From D37C17 sp964551815 (GTDB taxonomy: Bacteria; Fidelibacterota; Marinisomatia; SCGC-AAA003-L08; D37C17): a DNA stretch of 20,854 bases. The notes under the pieces are model-generated. The model did no database searches, was not told the DNA's origin, and saw only the letters and a program-made list of their open reading frames with translations. The DNA lies in contig CAZKEL010000044.1 in NCBI GenBank assembly GCA_964551815.1, forward strand, positions 1-20,854, in the 5' to 3' direction. Positions 7,837 through 16,100 of this stretch are shown piece by piece. The translations under genes were made by a program, and so were the position numbers. Position 1 is the first letter of the stretch. Each line of letters begins with the position of its first letter.

Positions 7837-8609
7837 TGGATACGGGGATCTTTGGGTATAATATGCCACGATTAAAATACTTTGGGTTATTTGTTATCGT
7901 CAGAATTTTTGGGGATATTCCCTTATTCTGGATGTTCTGGCTTTTATATTTTACACCCACTACAGTAGAAAGAGATTCAATTTCGATAGTAAACATTATA
8001 TTAATGGTTTCATTTGGACTTCTTCATAGTGTTTTAGCTCGAAAAGGCTGGAAAAATTTTATTTCAAATATAGTCGGGTTAGAATATGTTCGAATTCTTT
8101 ATGTCATCATATCTGGTACGGGCTTATTTATCCTGCTTTTATTGTGGCAACCCTCCAATTATATATTATACTCTACTACCGGAACCTTAAAAATATTAAT
8201 CTCATTGGGATATTTTATAGCTGTGGTGGGAATGATTTTTACCACCAAATATATTGATTATTTAGATTTTTTAGGATTGAGATATTTTAAAAGGGTTTTG
8301 CAGGATAAACCACAGCATGATCCTGAATTTTCGATCAGGGGACCCTATGCATATTGCAGACATCCCATGTATTCTCTTCTATTGGTGGCTTTTTGGCTAG
8401 CTCCCCAAATGACTTTGGCACGGTTTGAATTTGCTATTTTAGGAACACTGTATTTACTGATTGGAACTATCTTTGAAGAACGAAACCTTCAGGAAGAATT
8501 GGGTGATATATATAAAAAATATCAACAACATGTTCCCATGTGGATTCCCAGTTTCAAACCTGTAAAGCCTGAATTATTGGGAATGGGGGACAGGCATAAA
8601 TTTTCCTGA
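7836..8609 (+). CDS. Membrane methyltransferase-like protein (ICMT/NnrU-like) within the hyp operon
   Basis: A 257-residue integral membrane protein not normally counted among hydrogenase genes. Hydrophobic segments lie at about 14-38, 50-66, 84-104, 117-136, 177-192 and 196-213. The C-terminal half has the isoprenylcysteine carboxyl methyltransferase/PEMT signature: RGPYAYCRHPMY (168-179), then EERNL (214-218), and a closing GDIYKKYQQHVP segment (223-234). In characterised relatives this region binds S-adenosylmethionine. The N-terminal half, including GLLHSVLARKGW, resembles NnrU-type proteins. The gene is more AT-rich than its neighbours by eye. It shares one base with hypC and stands 25 bases before hypD, so it should be co-transcribed. 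ATG 7863 is an alternative start. The substrate cannot be deduced. Confidence 0.75.
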   Translation: MDTGIFGYNMPRLKYFGLFVIVRIFGDIPLFWMFWLLYFTPTTVERDSISIVNIILMVSFGLLHSVLARKGWKNFISNIVGLEYVRILYVIISGTGLFILLLLWQPSNYILYSTTGTLKILISLGYFIAVVGMIFTTKYIDYLDFLGLRYFKRVLQDKPQHDPEFSIRGPYAYCRHPMYSLLLVAFWLAPQMTLARFEFAILGTLYLLIGTIFEERNLQEELGDIYKKYQQHVPMWIPSFKPVKPELLGMGDRHKFS

Positions 8610-8634
8610 AAATAGTTAGTTAAAACCATAAATT

Positions 8635-9735
8635 ATGAAATTTTTAGAAGAATACCGTGATAAAGACACTGTCTTAAAATTGGTTGATGAGATCAAAAAT
8701 GTCACCACAAAAAATTGGACCATCATGGAAATGTGTGGTGGGCAGACCCATTCCATTATTCGCTATGGCATTGATGAACTCATTCCCAAAAAGATCAGAT
8801 TGGTGCACGGCCCAGGGTGTCCTGTGTGCGTCACCCCGGTGGAAATGATTGACAAAGCATTGGAGATCGCCGCCCGATCTGATGTAATCTTCACATCATT
8901 CGGGGATATGCTCCGTGTGCCGGGAACGAATGGAGATTTGTTTTCTGTAAAAGCAAGGGGCGGCGATGTGCGCATTGTGTATTCTCCCATGGATGCAGTG
9001 ACTCTAGCAGAAAAACATTCGAACAAGGAGGTGATCTTTTTCGGGGTTGGATTTGAAACCACAGCGCCGGCAAATGCCATGGCAGTGGTGGCTGCGAAAG
9101 AAAAGGGACTCACCAATTTCAGTGTACTTATTTCTCATGTGTTGGTGCCGCCGGCCATTGAAGCCATCCTCCAATCTGATAAAAATGAAGTGCAGGGATT
9201 TCTTGCCGCGGGACATGTATGTACTGTTATGGGATATGAAGAATATGAACCACTTTCCAAAAAATTTAAAGTCCCCATTGTGGTGACTGGGTTTGAACCG
9301 GTGGATCTACTCCAGGGGATTTTGATGACGGTGAAACAGTTGGAAGAAGGGCGGTTTGATGTGGAAAATCAATATGCCCGCTCCGTGTCCCGTCAAGGGA
9401 ATGATCCAGCTCAACATGTGCTTAAAGATGTATTTAGAGTGATTCCACGGAAATGGCGGGGCATTGGTGAAATCCCAATGAGCGGTTGGGGACTGACAGA
9501 AAAATATGCCAAGTATGATGCAGAATTAAAATTTGGTGTAATTGATACAACAGCAGAAGAGCCAGCGGATTGCATCAGCGGGGAAATTCTTATGGGGCAT
9601 AAACGCCCCAATGAATGTCCCGCTTTTGGTACATCCTGCACCCCTGAATCTCCTTTCGGCGCCACCATGGTTTCAGCAGAAGGTGCCTGTGCTGCTTATT
9701 ATAAATATCATAGGTATGAAGATATAAACGGATGA
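8635..9735 (+). CDS. hypD: Hydrogenase maturation protein HypD
   Basis: Iron-sulfur scaffold (366 residues; E. coli about 373) on which, with HypC, the Fe(CN)2CO group is assembled. Conserved parts are MCGGQTH with Cys34, HGPGCPVC with Cys62 and Cys65, FGVGFETTAP (136-145), AAGHVCTVMGYEEYEP (191-206) and the cysteine-bearing C-terminal region (Cys313, 328, 335, 351) that supplies the [4Fe-4S] ligands. There is no visible Shine-Dalgarno sequence before the ATG, unlike most genes in this cluster. It overlaps hypE by four bases (ATGA). Confidence 0.95.
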   Translation: MKFLEEYRDKDTVLKLVDEIKNVTTKNWTIMEMCGGQTHSIIRYGIDELIPKKIRLVHGPGCPVCVTPVEMIDKALEIAARSDVIFTSFGDMLRVPGTNGDLFSVKARGGDVRIVYSPMDAVTLAEKHSNKEVIFFGVGFETTAPANAMAVVAAKEKGLTNFSVLISHVLVPPAIEAILQSDKNEVQGFLAAGHVCTVMGYEEYEPLSKKFKVPIVVTGFEPVDLLQGILMTVKQLEEGRFDVENQYARSVSRQGNDPAQHVLKDVFRVIPRKWRGIGEIPMSGWGLTEKYAKYDAELKFGVIDTTAEEPADCISGEILMGHKRPNECPAFGTSCTPESPFGATMVSAEGACAAYYKYHRYEDING

Positions 9736-10760
9736 CAAATTTTACGATAAACTGCCCACTCCCTACAGACAATTTTGAACTCATTACTATGGCTCATGGC
9801 GGTGGTGGGAAAATCATGAATCAATTGATTCAGAATCTGTTCCAATCCCAATTATCCAACCCACATCTGGACACACTCCATGATGGCGCTGTGTTTGAAA
9901 TTGGAAGTGTAAAAATGGCTTTTTCAACTGACTCCTTTGTGATTAATCCCATTTTCTTTCCCGGGGGTGATATTGGCAGTTTGGCTGTCCATGGAACGGT
10001 AAATGATGTGGCCATGTGCGGCGCCATGCCAAAATATTTGAGTCTCGCCATTATTCTGGAAGAAGGATTTCCTGTAAGTAATTTAGAAAAAATTGTTCAT
10101 TCCATAAAATCCGCATCAGACAAAGCTGGCGTTGAAGTAGTCACCGGTGATACAAAAGTGGTGGACAAAGGTAAAGGGGATGGCATTTACATTAACACAG
10201 CAGGTATTGGCGAAGTCATGTCCGGTGTGAATATTCGCCCCAAAAATGTGAAGCCGGGAGATGCCGTTGTAGTTTCCGGAGATATCGGTCGCCATGCCAT
10301 TGCCATCATGGCTGTGCGGGAAGGATTGGAATTTTCCACCACCATTAAATCAGACAGTATGGCGGTGAATCACCAAGTAAAATCCATCATTGATAATGGA
10401 GTTTATCCCCATTGTTTCAGGGATTGTACCCGTGGTGGACTGGCCAGTGCATTGGTAGAAATCAGTCAATCAGCCCCAATTCATATTCAAATTGAAGAAG
10501 AAAAAATTCCTGTACTGAATGAAGTGAAAGGTGCTTGTGAAATTTTGGGATTTGACCCCATTTATTTGGCCAATGAAGGGCGGTTTATCTCTTTTGTAAA
10601 AGAGGAAGATGCGAAAAGGGTGTTGGAGATAATTCCCGATTCAGTCCTTATTGGGAAAGTTATTTCTAATATGCAGGCAAAGGTGACTATGATACGACCT
10701 TATGGTCCCGAAAAAATAGTGGATATGCTTTCCGGCGAGCAATTGCCTAGGATTTGCTAA
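9732..10760 (+). CDS. hypE: Carbamoyl dehydratase HypE
   Basis: A 342-residue PurM-like ATPase that dehydrates the carbamoyl group handed over by HypF to the thiocyanate used for cyanide ligands. It has MAHGGGG (20-26), STDSFV and HGTVNDVAMCGA in the N-terminal half, and ends in PRIC, so the acceptor cysteine is the last residue (Cys342), as required. Length is normal. It is the last gene of the hydrogenase cluster, with its stop three bases from the stop of the convergent lysR gene. Confidence 0.95.
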   Translation: MTNFTINCPLPTDNFELITMAHGGGGKIMNQLIQNLFQSQLSNPHLDTLHDGAVFEIGSVKMAFSTDSFVINPIFFPGGDIGSLAVHGTVNDVAMCGAMPKYLSLAIILEEGFPVSNLEKIVHSIKSASDKAGVEVVTGDTKVVDKGKGDGIYINTAGIGEVMSGVNIRPKNVKPGDAVVVSGDIGRHAIAIMAVREGLEFSTTIKSDSMAVNHQVKSIIDNGVYPHCFRDCTRGGLASALVEISQSAPIHIQIEEEKIPVLNEVKGACEILGFDPIYLANEGRFISFVKEEDAKRVLEIIPDSVLIGKVISNMQAKVTMIRPYGPEKIVDMLSGEQLPRIC

Positions 10761-10787
10761 GACTTATTGAATTAAGTGCTTAATAGC
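10756..10787. terminator. Weak imperfect hairpin at the convergent hypE/lysR ends
   Basis: An imperfect dyad spans both stop codons: GCTA (10756) pairs with TAGC (10784), AG with CT, and ACTTA with TAAGT around the loop TTGAAT, with bulges on the right arm. On the + strand CTTTTG follows shortly. The pairing is AT-rich and interrupted, so termination on either strand is only a possibility. No better terminator was seen between the two operons. Confidence 0.25.
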
Positions 10788-11654
10788 CGCTTTTGTTGCT
10801 CTTGAGAGAGGACGGTCTTTTCTGGTAATTATACCAGTTTCTCTGTAAAGAGGTTCCCCGGTCACAGGCACAGTCATGAGATCTTTTTTTCTCAATTCCT
10901 GTTGTACGGTATTTTCGGGGAGGAAGGAAAATCCATGTCCCAATTCCAGGCTTCTTTTCAATGTTTCCACATTGTCAAACTCATGGATGACATTTACTTT
11001 GGTTTTGCTCCCGGTAAAGAGGGAATCAATGGCACCGCGGGTTGGAATCTCCTTAATAAATCCTATATAGCTTTTCCCGTTCATATCTTTGACTCGGAGT
11101 TTTTTTCGACGGGCAAATTCAAATGAAGGAGCGAAAACACAGATTAGTTTTTCCTTTGGACCAAAAGTTATATCCACCAGTGGATGCTGCCAGGGATAGG
11201 CAACAATACCAAAATCACATATCCCCTGAATCACATCTGTATAAATTTTATCTGAACGATTATATTCAAGGTGTAGATTGAGTTGCTTATATTTTTTCAT
11301 AAAGGATTTTACCAACGGCGGAAGATGGTAAAATCCAATTGAATAAATGGCTTCTACATTGATGGTTTGAGCAATTTCCCCGGGCTCAGACTGCATTTTA
11401 TCTAAAGTGGACTGATAGGTTTGGAGTATAGTTTCACATCCTTTTAAAAAAATATCACCTTCCTGGGTGAGGGCAAACTTTCCTTTCCCCCGTATAATAA
11501 GCTGTTTCCCAAAATAACCTTCCAGAAAGGAAATCTGCTGACTTACTGCCGATTGGGTAATGAAATTTATTTCGGCAGCCCGTGAGAAACTCTTAGTCTC
11601 AGCGGCGTCACAGAAGACTTTAAATATATCTATATAAATTCGTGAACCCTTCAT
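10764..11654 (-). CDS. LysR-family transcriptional regulator
   Basis: A 296-residue regulator of normal LysR length. The winged helix-turn-helix occupies about residues 8-65, with FCDAAETKSFSRAAE (14-28) and TQSAVSQQISFLE (33-45). The rest is a periplasmic-binding-like effector domain, including LPPLVKSF (111-118). The effector cannot be read from sequence. The gene converges on hypE and diverges from rrf2-nar over a 245-base gap. LysR proteins often control the divergent neighbour, so the nar operon is the more natural target, although the hydrogenase operon cannot be excluded. Confidence 0.93.
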   Translation of the reverse strand: MKGSRIYIDIFKVFCDAAETKSFSRAAEINFITQSAVSQQISFLEGYFGKQLIIRGKGKFALTQEGDIFLKGCETILQTYQSTLDKMQSEPGEIAQTINVEAIYSIGFYHLPPLVKSFMKKYKQLNLHLEYNRSDKIYTDVIQGICDFGIVAYPWQHPLVDITFGPKEKLICVFAPSFEFARRKKLRVKDMNGKSYIGFIKEIPTRGAIDSLFTGSKTKVNVIHEFDNVETLKRSLELGHGFSFLPENTVQQELRKKDLMTVPVTGEPLYRETGIITRKDRPLSRATKAAIKHLIQ

Positions 11655-11700
11655 ACCTATTAATTTTACTAATACAATAATTTACCACAATTTTAGGTAT
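11654..11700 (-). repeat. Inverted repeat spanning the lysR leader and start codon
   Basis: ATACCTA (11654-11660) and TAGGTAT (11694-11700) form a perfect seven-base inverted repeat 33 bases apart. On the lysR transcript the second arm, UAGGUAU, runs into the AUG and includes the only purine-rich AGG before it. A further AATT/AATT pairing is possible after a small internal loop. The stem could hide the lysR ribosome site, or the arms could be a spaced operator; it could also be chance in AT-rich DNA. Confidence 0.35.
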
Positions 11701-11709
11701 TTCTATCTA

Positions 11710-11739
11710 TTTATAATAATTTTCAATCATTATTTACAA
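11710..11739 (-). promoter_or_regulatory. Candidate lysR promoter
   Basis: Read leftward, TTGTAA (11739-11734) and TATAAA (11715-11710) are separated by 18 bases and match the sigma-70 boxes at four and five of six positions. The transcript would start near 11703, giving a leader of about 50 bases that coincides with the inverted repeat ending at the lysR start. In such AT-rich DNA a chance match is easy. Confidence 0.3.
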
Positions 11740-11750
11740 CTTCTTCTCTA

Positions 11751-11763
11751 TTAGATCCTCTAA
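11751..11763. promoter_or_regulatory. Candidate LysR-type box (T-N11-A)
   Basis: TTAGA-TCC-TCTAA is a perfect five-base dyad with the T-N11-A length typical of LysR-family binding sites. It lies about 50 bases upstream of the predicted lysR start of transcription, a sensible place for autoregulation. The inference rests on form and location only. Confidence 0.35.
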
Positions 11764-11827
11764 AAAGGATGGTAATATCCGAATTAATCCATAAGTAGCG
11801 CTAATATTATATTTTACTATTTCTTAT

Positions 11828-11837
11828 TTGATATCAA
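11828..11837. promoter_or_regulatory. Palindrome TTGATATCAA upstream of rrf2-nar
   Basis: A perfect ten-base palindrome whose halves equal the FNR half-sites TTGAT/ATCAA but without the four-base spacer of a true FNR box. A plausible -10 element, TATTAT, lies at 11857-11862 with no good -35 at normal spacing, which fits an activator-dependent promoter. The palindrome would be centred about 36 bases before the start of transcription. It is a candidate operator for Rrf2, LysR or another factor. Confidence 0.3.
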
Positions 11838-11899
11838 TAAAAATATAGCTCTAATTTATTATAGGACAATAGGGTCTTAATATCTTTAAATAGCTGATC

Positions 11900-12355
11900 A
11901 TGTCATTATTATTAACTAAATCATGCCAATATGCCATTAGGGCAATCATGTATCTGGCAACACAACCGGAAAACTTACCTGTATTGCAGAGAGATATTGC
12001 CGAAGTATTGAATATCCCCAATCATTTTTTGGGGAAAATTCTCCAGCAGTTGGCTAAACATGATATAGTGCATTCACAGCGGGGTAAATCAGGAGGATTC
12101 TCTCTTTGCCAGCATGCGGAGGAACTTACACTATATAAAATTGCAGAAATCGTTGATGGAGAAAAATTTTTGGATGGATGTGTTGTGGGATTTCCCAATT
12201 GCAGCGATGAATTTCCCTGCCCTGTACATAAAGAATGGAAGCAAATGAAAGAATTGATTATAGCCTTTTTACAACGAAAACAGATACATCAACTCAGTGG
12301 CAAATTAGAACCAAAACTTGAAAATTTGTCAAATCCCGGAGAATATGATGCATAA
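11900..12355 (+). CDS. Rrf2-family regulator with three-cysteine Fe-S motif (IscR/NsrR-like)
   Basis: A 151-residue Rrf2 regulator. The winged helix lies in the first 75 residues (YAIRAIMYLATQ; IPNHFLGKILQQL; RGKSGGFSL). Cysteines 94, 101 and 107 (C-x6-C-x5-C, ending in PCPVH) match the cluster-ligand region of IscR and NsrR, so an iron-sulfur cluster sensing NO, oxygen or cluster status is likely from family knowledge. The exact spacing differs from the E. coli proteins, so no gene symbol is assigned. No Shine-Dalgarno is visible before the ATG. Its end overlaps the narC start by eight bases, making it the first gene of the nar operon and suggesting autoregulation with it. Confidence 0.9.
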   Translation: MSLLLTKSCQYAIRAIMYLATQPENLPVLQRDIAEVLNIPNHFLGKILQQLAKHDIVHSQRGKSGGFSLCQHAEELTLYKIAEIVDGEKFLDGCVVGFPNCSDEFPCPVHKEWKQMKELIIAFLQRKQIHQLSGKLEPKLENLSNPGEYDA

Positions 12356-13175
12356 TTCTAACCTTATGATTTCAACCCTTATCTGCCTAGTGATTTTCAT
12401 TAATCCTTCATGGGGACAAAATGTGGCAGCAGATTTTTATAAACAAAATTGTGCAAGCTGTCATACCATTGGGGGGGGTAGGCTTACAGGTCCAGATCTT
12501 AAAGACATGCACCTTCGAAAAGATGATGACTGGATTAAAAAATTTATTACCGATCCTCAATCTGTAATTAATTCAGGAGACGCTTACGCTAGGCAAATTG
12601 TAGATGAATCTCGAGGAATCATCATGCCTAAAGTAGGGGGGCTCACCCCCTTTATTGTAGAATCTCTGCTCACCTTGATCAAGGAAGAATCTGCAAAAGA
12701 AAAGTCTCAATTTGCCGGTTCAACTATATCTGACCGTCCCCTCACTAACGCTGATATAGAAATTGGCAGAGAGTTATTCATGGGAACTAAAGCACTTAAA
12801 AATGAAGGGCCATCCTGCCTGGGATGCCATACAGTAGCAGGCGAGGGTGCTCTGGGAGGAGGCAAACTGGGGCCAGACCTTACACAAGTGTACGGCCGTC
12901 TGGGAGGGAAGACTGCCCTTGCTGCCTGGCTTTCAAGTCCTGCAAGTGAAACTATGGTACCCATTTATAAAAAACACCCAATTGATGAAAGCGAAGTTTT
13001 ACCACTGGTTGCTTTTTTTAAAGAAAAGGGAAAAATTCATAGTGAGGATACAGGGAAACATGATTTTAATTTTATGATTTTCGGATTTGTCGGGTTGATA
13101 ATCGTAATGATTTTATTTGATTTTTTCTGGGGTAATCGTTTGCGGTCCGTCAGAAAAGCACTGGTAAAAGGGTAA
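12348..13175 (+). CDS. narC: Diheme cytochrome c, membrane-anchored, NarC-like
   Basis: A 275-residue exported cytochrome. An N-terminal signal (hydrophobic about 7-22, ending SWGQ) is followed by two cytochrome c domains: heme site CASCH (Cys35, Cys38, His39) with likely axial Met93 in MPKVGGL, and CLGCH (Cys157, Cys160, His161) with likely Met203 in ETMVP. A transmembrane helix at about 241-262 and a basic tail follow, anchoring it with the hemes outside. I chose ATG 12348 because GGAG (12338-12341) is six bases before it and this gives a clean signal peptide; ATG 12345 is too close. A diheme cytochrome directly before narG is the arrangement of Thermus narC, which links to NarI there. The symbol rests on position and domain make-up. 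Confidence 0.85.
   Translation: MHNSNLMISTLICLVIFINPSWGQNVAADFYKQNCASCHTIGGGRLTGPDLKDMHLRKDDDWIKKFITDPQSVINSGDAYARQIVDESRGIIMPKVGGLTPFIVESLLTLIKEESAKEKSQFAGSTISDRPLTNADIEIGRELFMGTKALKNEGPSCLGCHTVAGEGALGGGKLGPDLTQVYGRLGGKTALAAWLSSPASETMVPIYKKHPIDESEVLPLVAFFKEKGKIHSEDTGKHDFNFMIFGFVGLIIVMILFDFFWGNRLRSVRKALVKG
12471..12478 (+). repeat. Run of eight G within narC
   Basis: Eight consecutive G residues encode the glycines just after the first heme motif (CASCHTIGGGR). Runs of this length are prone to slippage; a one-base change would truncate the cytochrome and could uncouple downstream translation. It could also reflect only glycine codon choice. Confidence 0.9.
12635..12652 (+). other. G/C hairpin inside narC
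   Basis: GGGGG (12637-12641) and CCCCC (12646-12650) enclose the four-base loop CTCA, extended by a G-U and an A-U pair, and TTTATT follows. It looks like a short terminator or pause hairpin but lies inside a coding region between the two heme domains. Confidence 0.45.
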
Positions 13176-13179
13176 GAAG

Positions 13180-16100
13180 ATGAAAAATACAAATGGAAAA
13201 CTCAGTTGGATAAGAGACGAAGTAGATCCTCAAAATCGCCAATGGGAAGAATTTTACAGAAACCGCTGGCAATTTGATAAAGTAGTCCGCAGTACTCATG
13301 GTGTGAACTGCACTGGTTCCTGTACTTGGCAAATTCATGTAAAAGACGGCATCGTCACTTGGGAAATGCAGGGATTGGATTATCCCAAATTGGAAAGTGG
13401 AATTCCCCCTTATGAGCCTCGGGGTTGTCAGCGTGGTATTTCCTTTTCATGGTATTTATACAGCCCTCTGAGAGTGAAATATCCCTACATCCGTGGAGTA
13501 TTATTAGATTTATGGCAGGAAGCCAAAGCTGAATTCGCAGATCCTGTTGAAGCCTGGACAGCCTTGGTTAATAATTCCGAAAAACGCAAGCGGTGGCAAA
13601 ATGCCCGTGGTAAGGGAGGCTTTCGCCGTGCAGACTGGGAGATTGTGAAAGAACTCATTTCTGCATCCATGCTGCATACTATCAAACAACATGGACCCGA
13701 CAGAATCGCAGGGTTTTCTCCAATACCTGCCATGTCAATGGTAAGCTATGCGGCTGGTGCAAGGCTCATGCAGCTTCTGGGTGGAGTTTCTCTCTCCTTT
13801 TATGACTGGTATTGTGATTTACCCAGCGCTTCACCGGAAACATGGGGAGAACAAACGGATGTTCAGGAATCCGCTGATTGGTACAATGCTAAAATGCTGG
13901 CTGTAATGGGAGCCAATTTAAATATGACCCGTACCCCTGATGTTCATTTTGCAGCAGAAGCTCGCCACAACGGGACCAAAATGGTAGTCTTTTCACCTGA
14001 TTTTTCCCAAGTTTCAAAATTTTCAGATGAGTGGGTTCCGGTAAATGCAGGTCAGGATGGGGCTTTCTGGATGGCGGTGAACCATGTGATATTGAAAGAA
14101 TTTCACCATGAAAAACAATCTGAAGATTTTTTGGAATATACCCGCCAATATACTGACTCTCCCTTTTTAGTTGAAATTACTCAGTCTGAAAATGGTTACA
14201 GACCGGGGCAGCTTCTTCGTGCCAATCGACTAAAACAATACAAAAATATTGAAAATGGCGACTGGCAATTTCTCATGTGGGACGAAACGGAAAACAAAAC
14301 TAAAGTCCCCCAAGGTACTGTAGGAAACCGTTGGGCAGAAAAAAATACAGGTAAGTGGAACCTAAAACTGGAAGATAATATGGATGGATCGAAAATTAAT
14401 CCACAACTTACCTTTCTTAATTCCTCAGATTCATTGCTGGAGGTAGAGCTAGATAATTTTGCAGAAGGAAATACCCTGGAACGGAAAGTTCCTGTAAAAT
14501 ATTTGGAAACGGCTGACGGTACAGTACCCGTTGCCACGGTTTACGATTTACTCATGGCACAATATGGGGTTGGCAGAGGATTGGAAGGTTATCCTGAATC
14601 CTACACTGAGGACACTCTTTTTACTCCGGCATGGGCAGAAAAATACACAGGAATTTCATCAGAGACATTGATTCGTTTTGCCAGAGAATGGGCAAACACT
14701 GCTGAAAAGACTGGTGGTAAATGTACCGTCATCATCGGGGCAGGCATTAATCATTGGTATCATGCGAACCTGATTTATCGCTCAGCTATTCATGCCCTCA
14801 TGTTCACCGGATGCATCGGAAAAAACGGTGGAGGATTAGCCCATTATGTAGGACAGGAAAAGTTAGCTCCCGGGGAATCTTGGGCATCCATTGCATTGGC
14901 AAAAGACTGGTTTGGACCTTCCCGTGTTCAAAACACACCCAGCTGGCATTATATTCATTCTGACCAATGGCGGTATGAAAAGTCCTTCACGGATTATCAT
15001 ACTGTGCCTCAGCACCAGCCTGAAAATAGCCTGGCAAAAGGGCATACCATTGATGTAAATGTAAAAGCTGTCCGTAATGGATGGCTGCCCTTTTATCCCC
15101 AGTTTGAAATTAACCCTCTTGACTTGGTAAAGGAAGCCAGAGAAAATGGAGCAGAGAACGAAGAGGGTATAATTCAATTTGTAGTTGAGAAATTAAAGAA
15201 CAGAGATCTGCAGTTCTCTGTGGAAGATCCTGACAATTCTGATAATTGGCCCCGCGTCTGGTTCGTATGGCGGGGGAATGCCATTGGGGGTTCAGCTAAA
15301 GGACATGAGTTCTTTTTAGACCATTATCTGGGTACCCATACCAATCAGGTTTCTGACAGTAATTTTGCTGAAGGAACCACGGAAGAAGTGGTCTGGCATG
15401 ACAAAGTACCAAAAGGTAAAATGGATTTGGTGGTAGATCTGAATTTCCGCATGGATACTTCTGCATTGTACTCTGACATTGTTCTCCCTGCAGCAACTTG
15501 GTATGAAAAAGCTGATTTAAATTCAACTGATATGCATAGCTTTATTCATCCTCTGCAGGAAGCAGTTCCTCCTGCCTGGGAATCAAAATCTGACTGGGAC
15601 ATATTTAAATCCATTGCTAAGACTTTTTCACAAATTGCAAAAAACCATTATCCTCAACCGGTGGAAGATTTGGTGTCAACTGCCTTGTCACATGATTCAC
15701 CAGCTGAGATTGCCCAGGCGGAAATTAAAGATTGGATACACGGTGAGACGGAGGCAGTACCAGGAAAAACCATGCCGGGAATGAAAATTGTGAAACGGGA
15801 TTATACAAATCTGTACAATCAATATATTTCCTATGGTCCCAATATACCTTCAAATGGATTAGGAGCCCATGGTACCAATTATGATGTAAAGGATGAATAT
15901 GAGCAGTTGACCCGTGAACATCCTGTGGAAGAATGGAATGACAATATCTACCCCTCTCTTAAAGATGCACGGGATGTAGCAAATATTATTCTGACTCTGG
16001 CTACGGTTACCAACGGTGAATTAGCCTATCGTTCCTATGCCAACATGGAGAAAAAGACAGGATTAGTCTTAACAGATTTAGCGGAGAAAAATAGGGGATT

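Larger units (their letters stand above)
11655..11899. other. Divergent lysR/rrf2 intergenic region
   Basis: This 245-base, very AT-rich gap is the largest non-coding stretch here and should hold the promoters for lysR (leftward) and rrf2-nar (rightward). Besides the listed sites it contains a perfect palindrome TAGCGCTA (11796-11803) and a series of ATCC/GGAT/ATCC boxes (11755-11780) that could form mutually exclusive short hairpins. AGGAC and GTCTT (11863-11878) make a near-dyad over the likely nar transcription start. I see no small gene or RNA gene in it. Confidence 0.6.
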
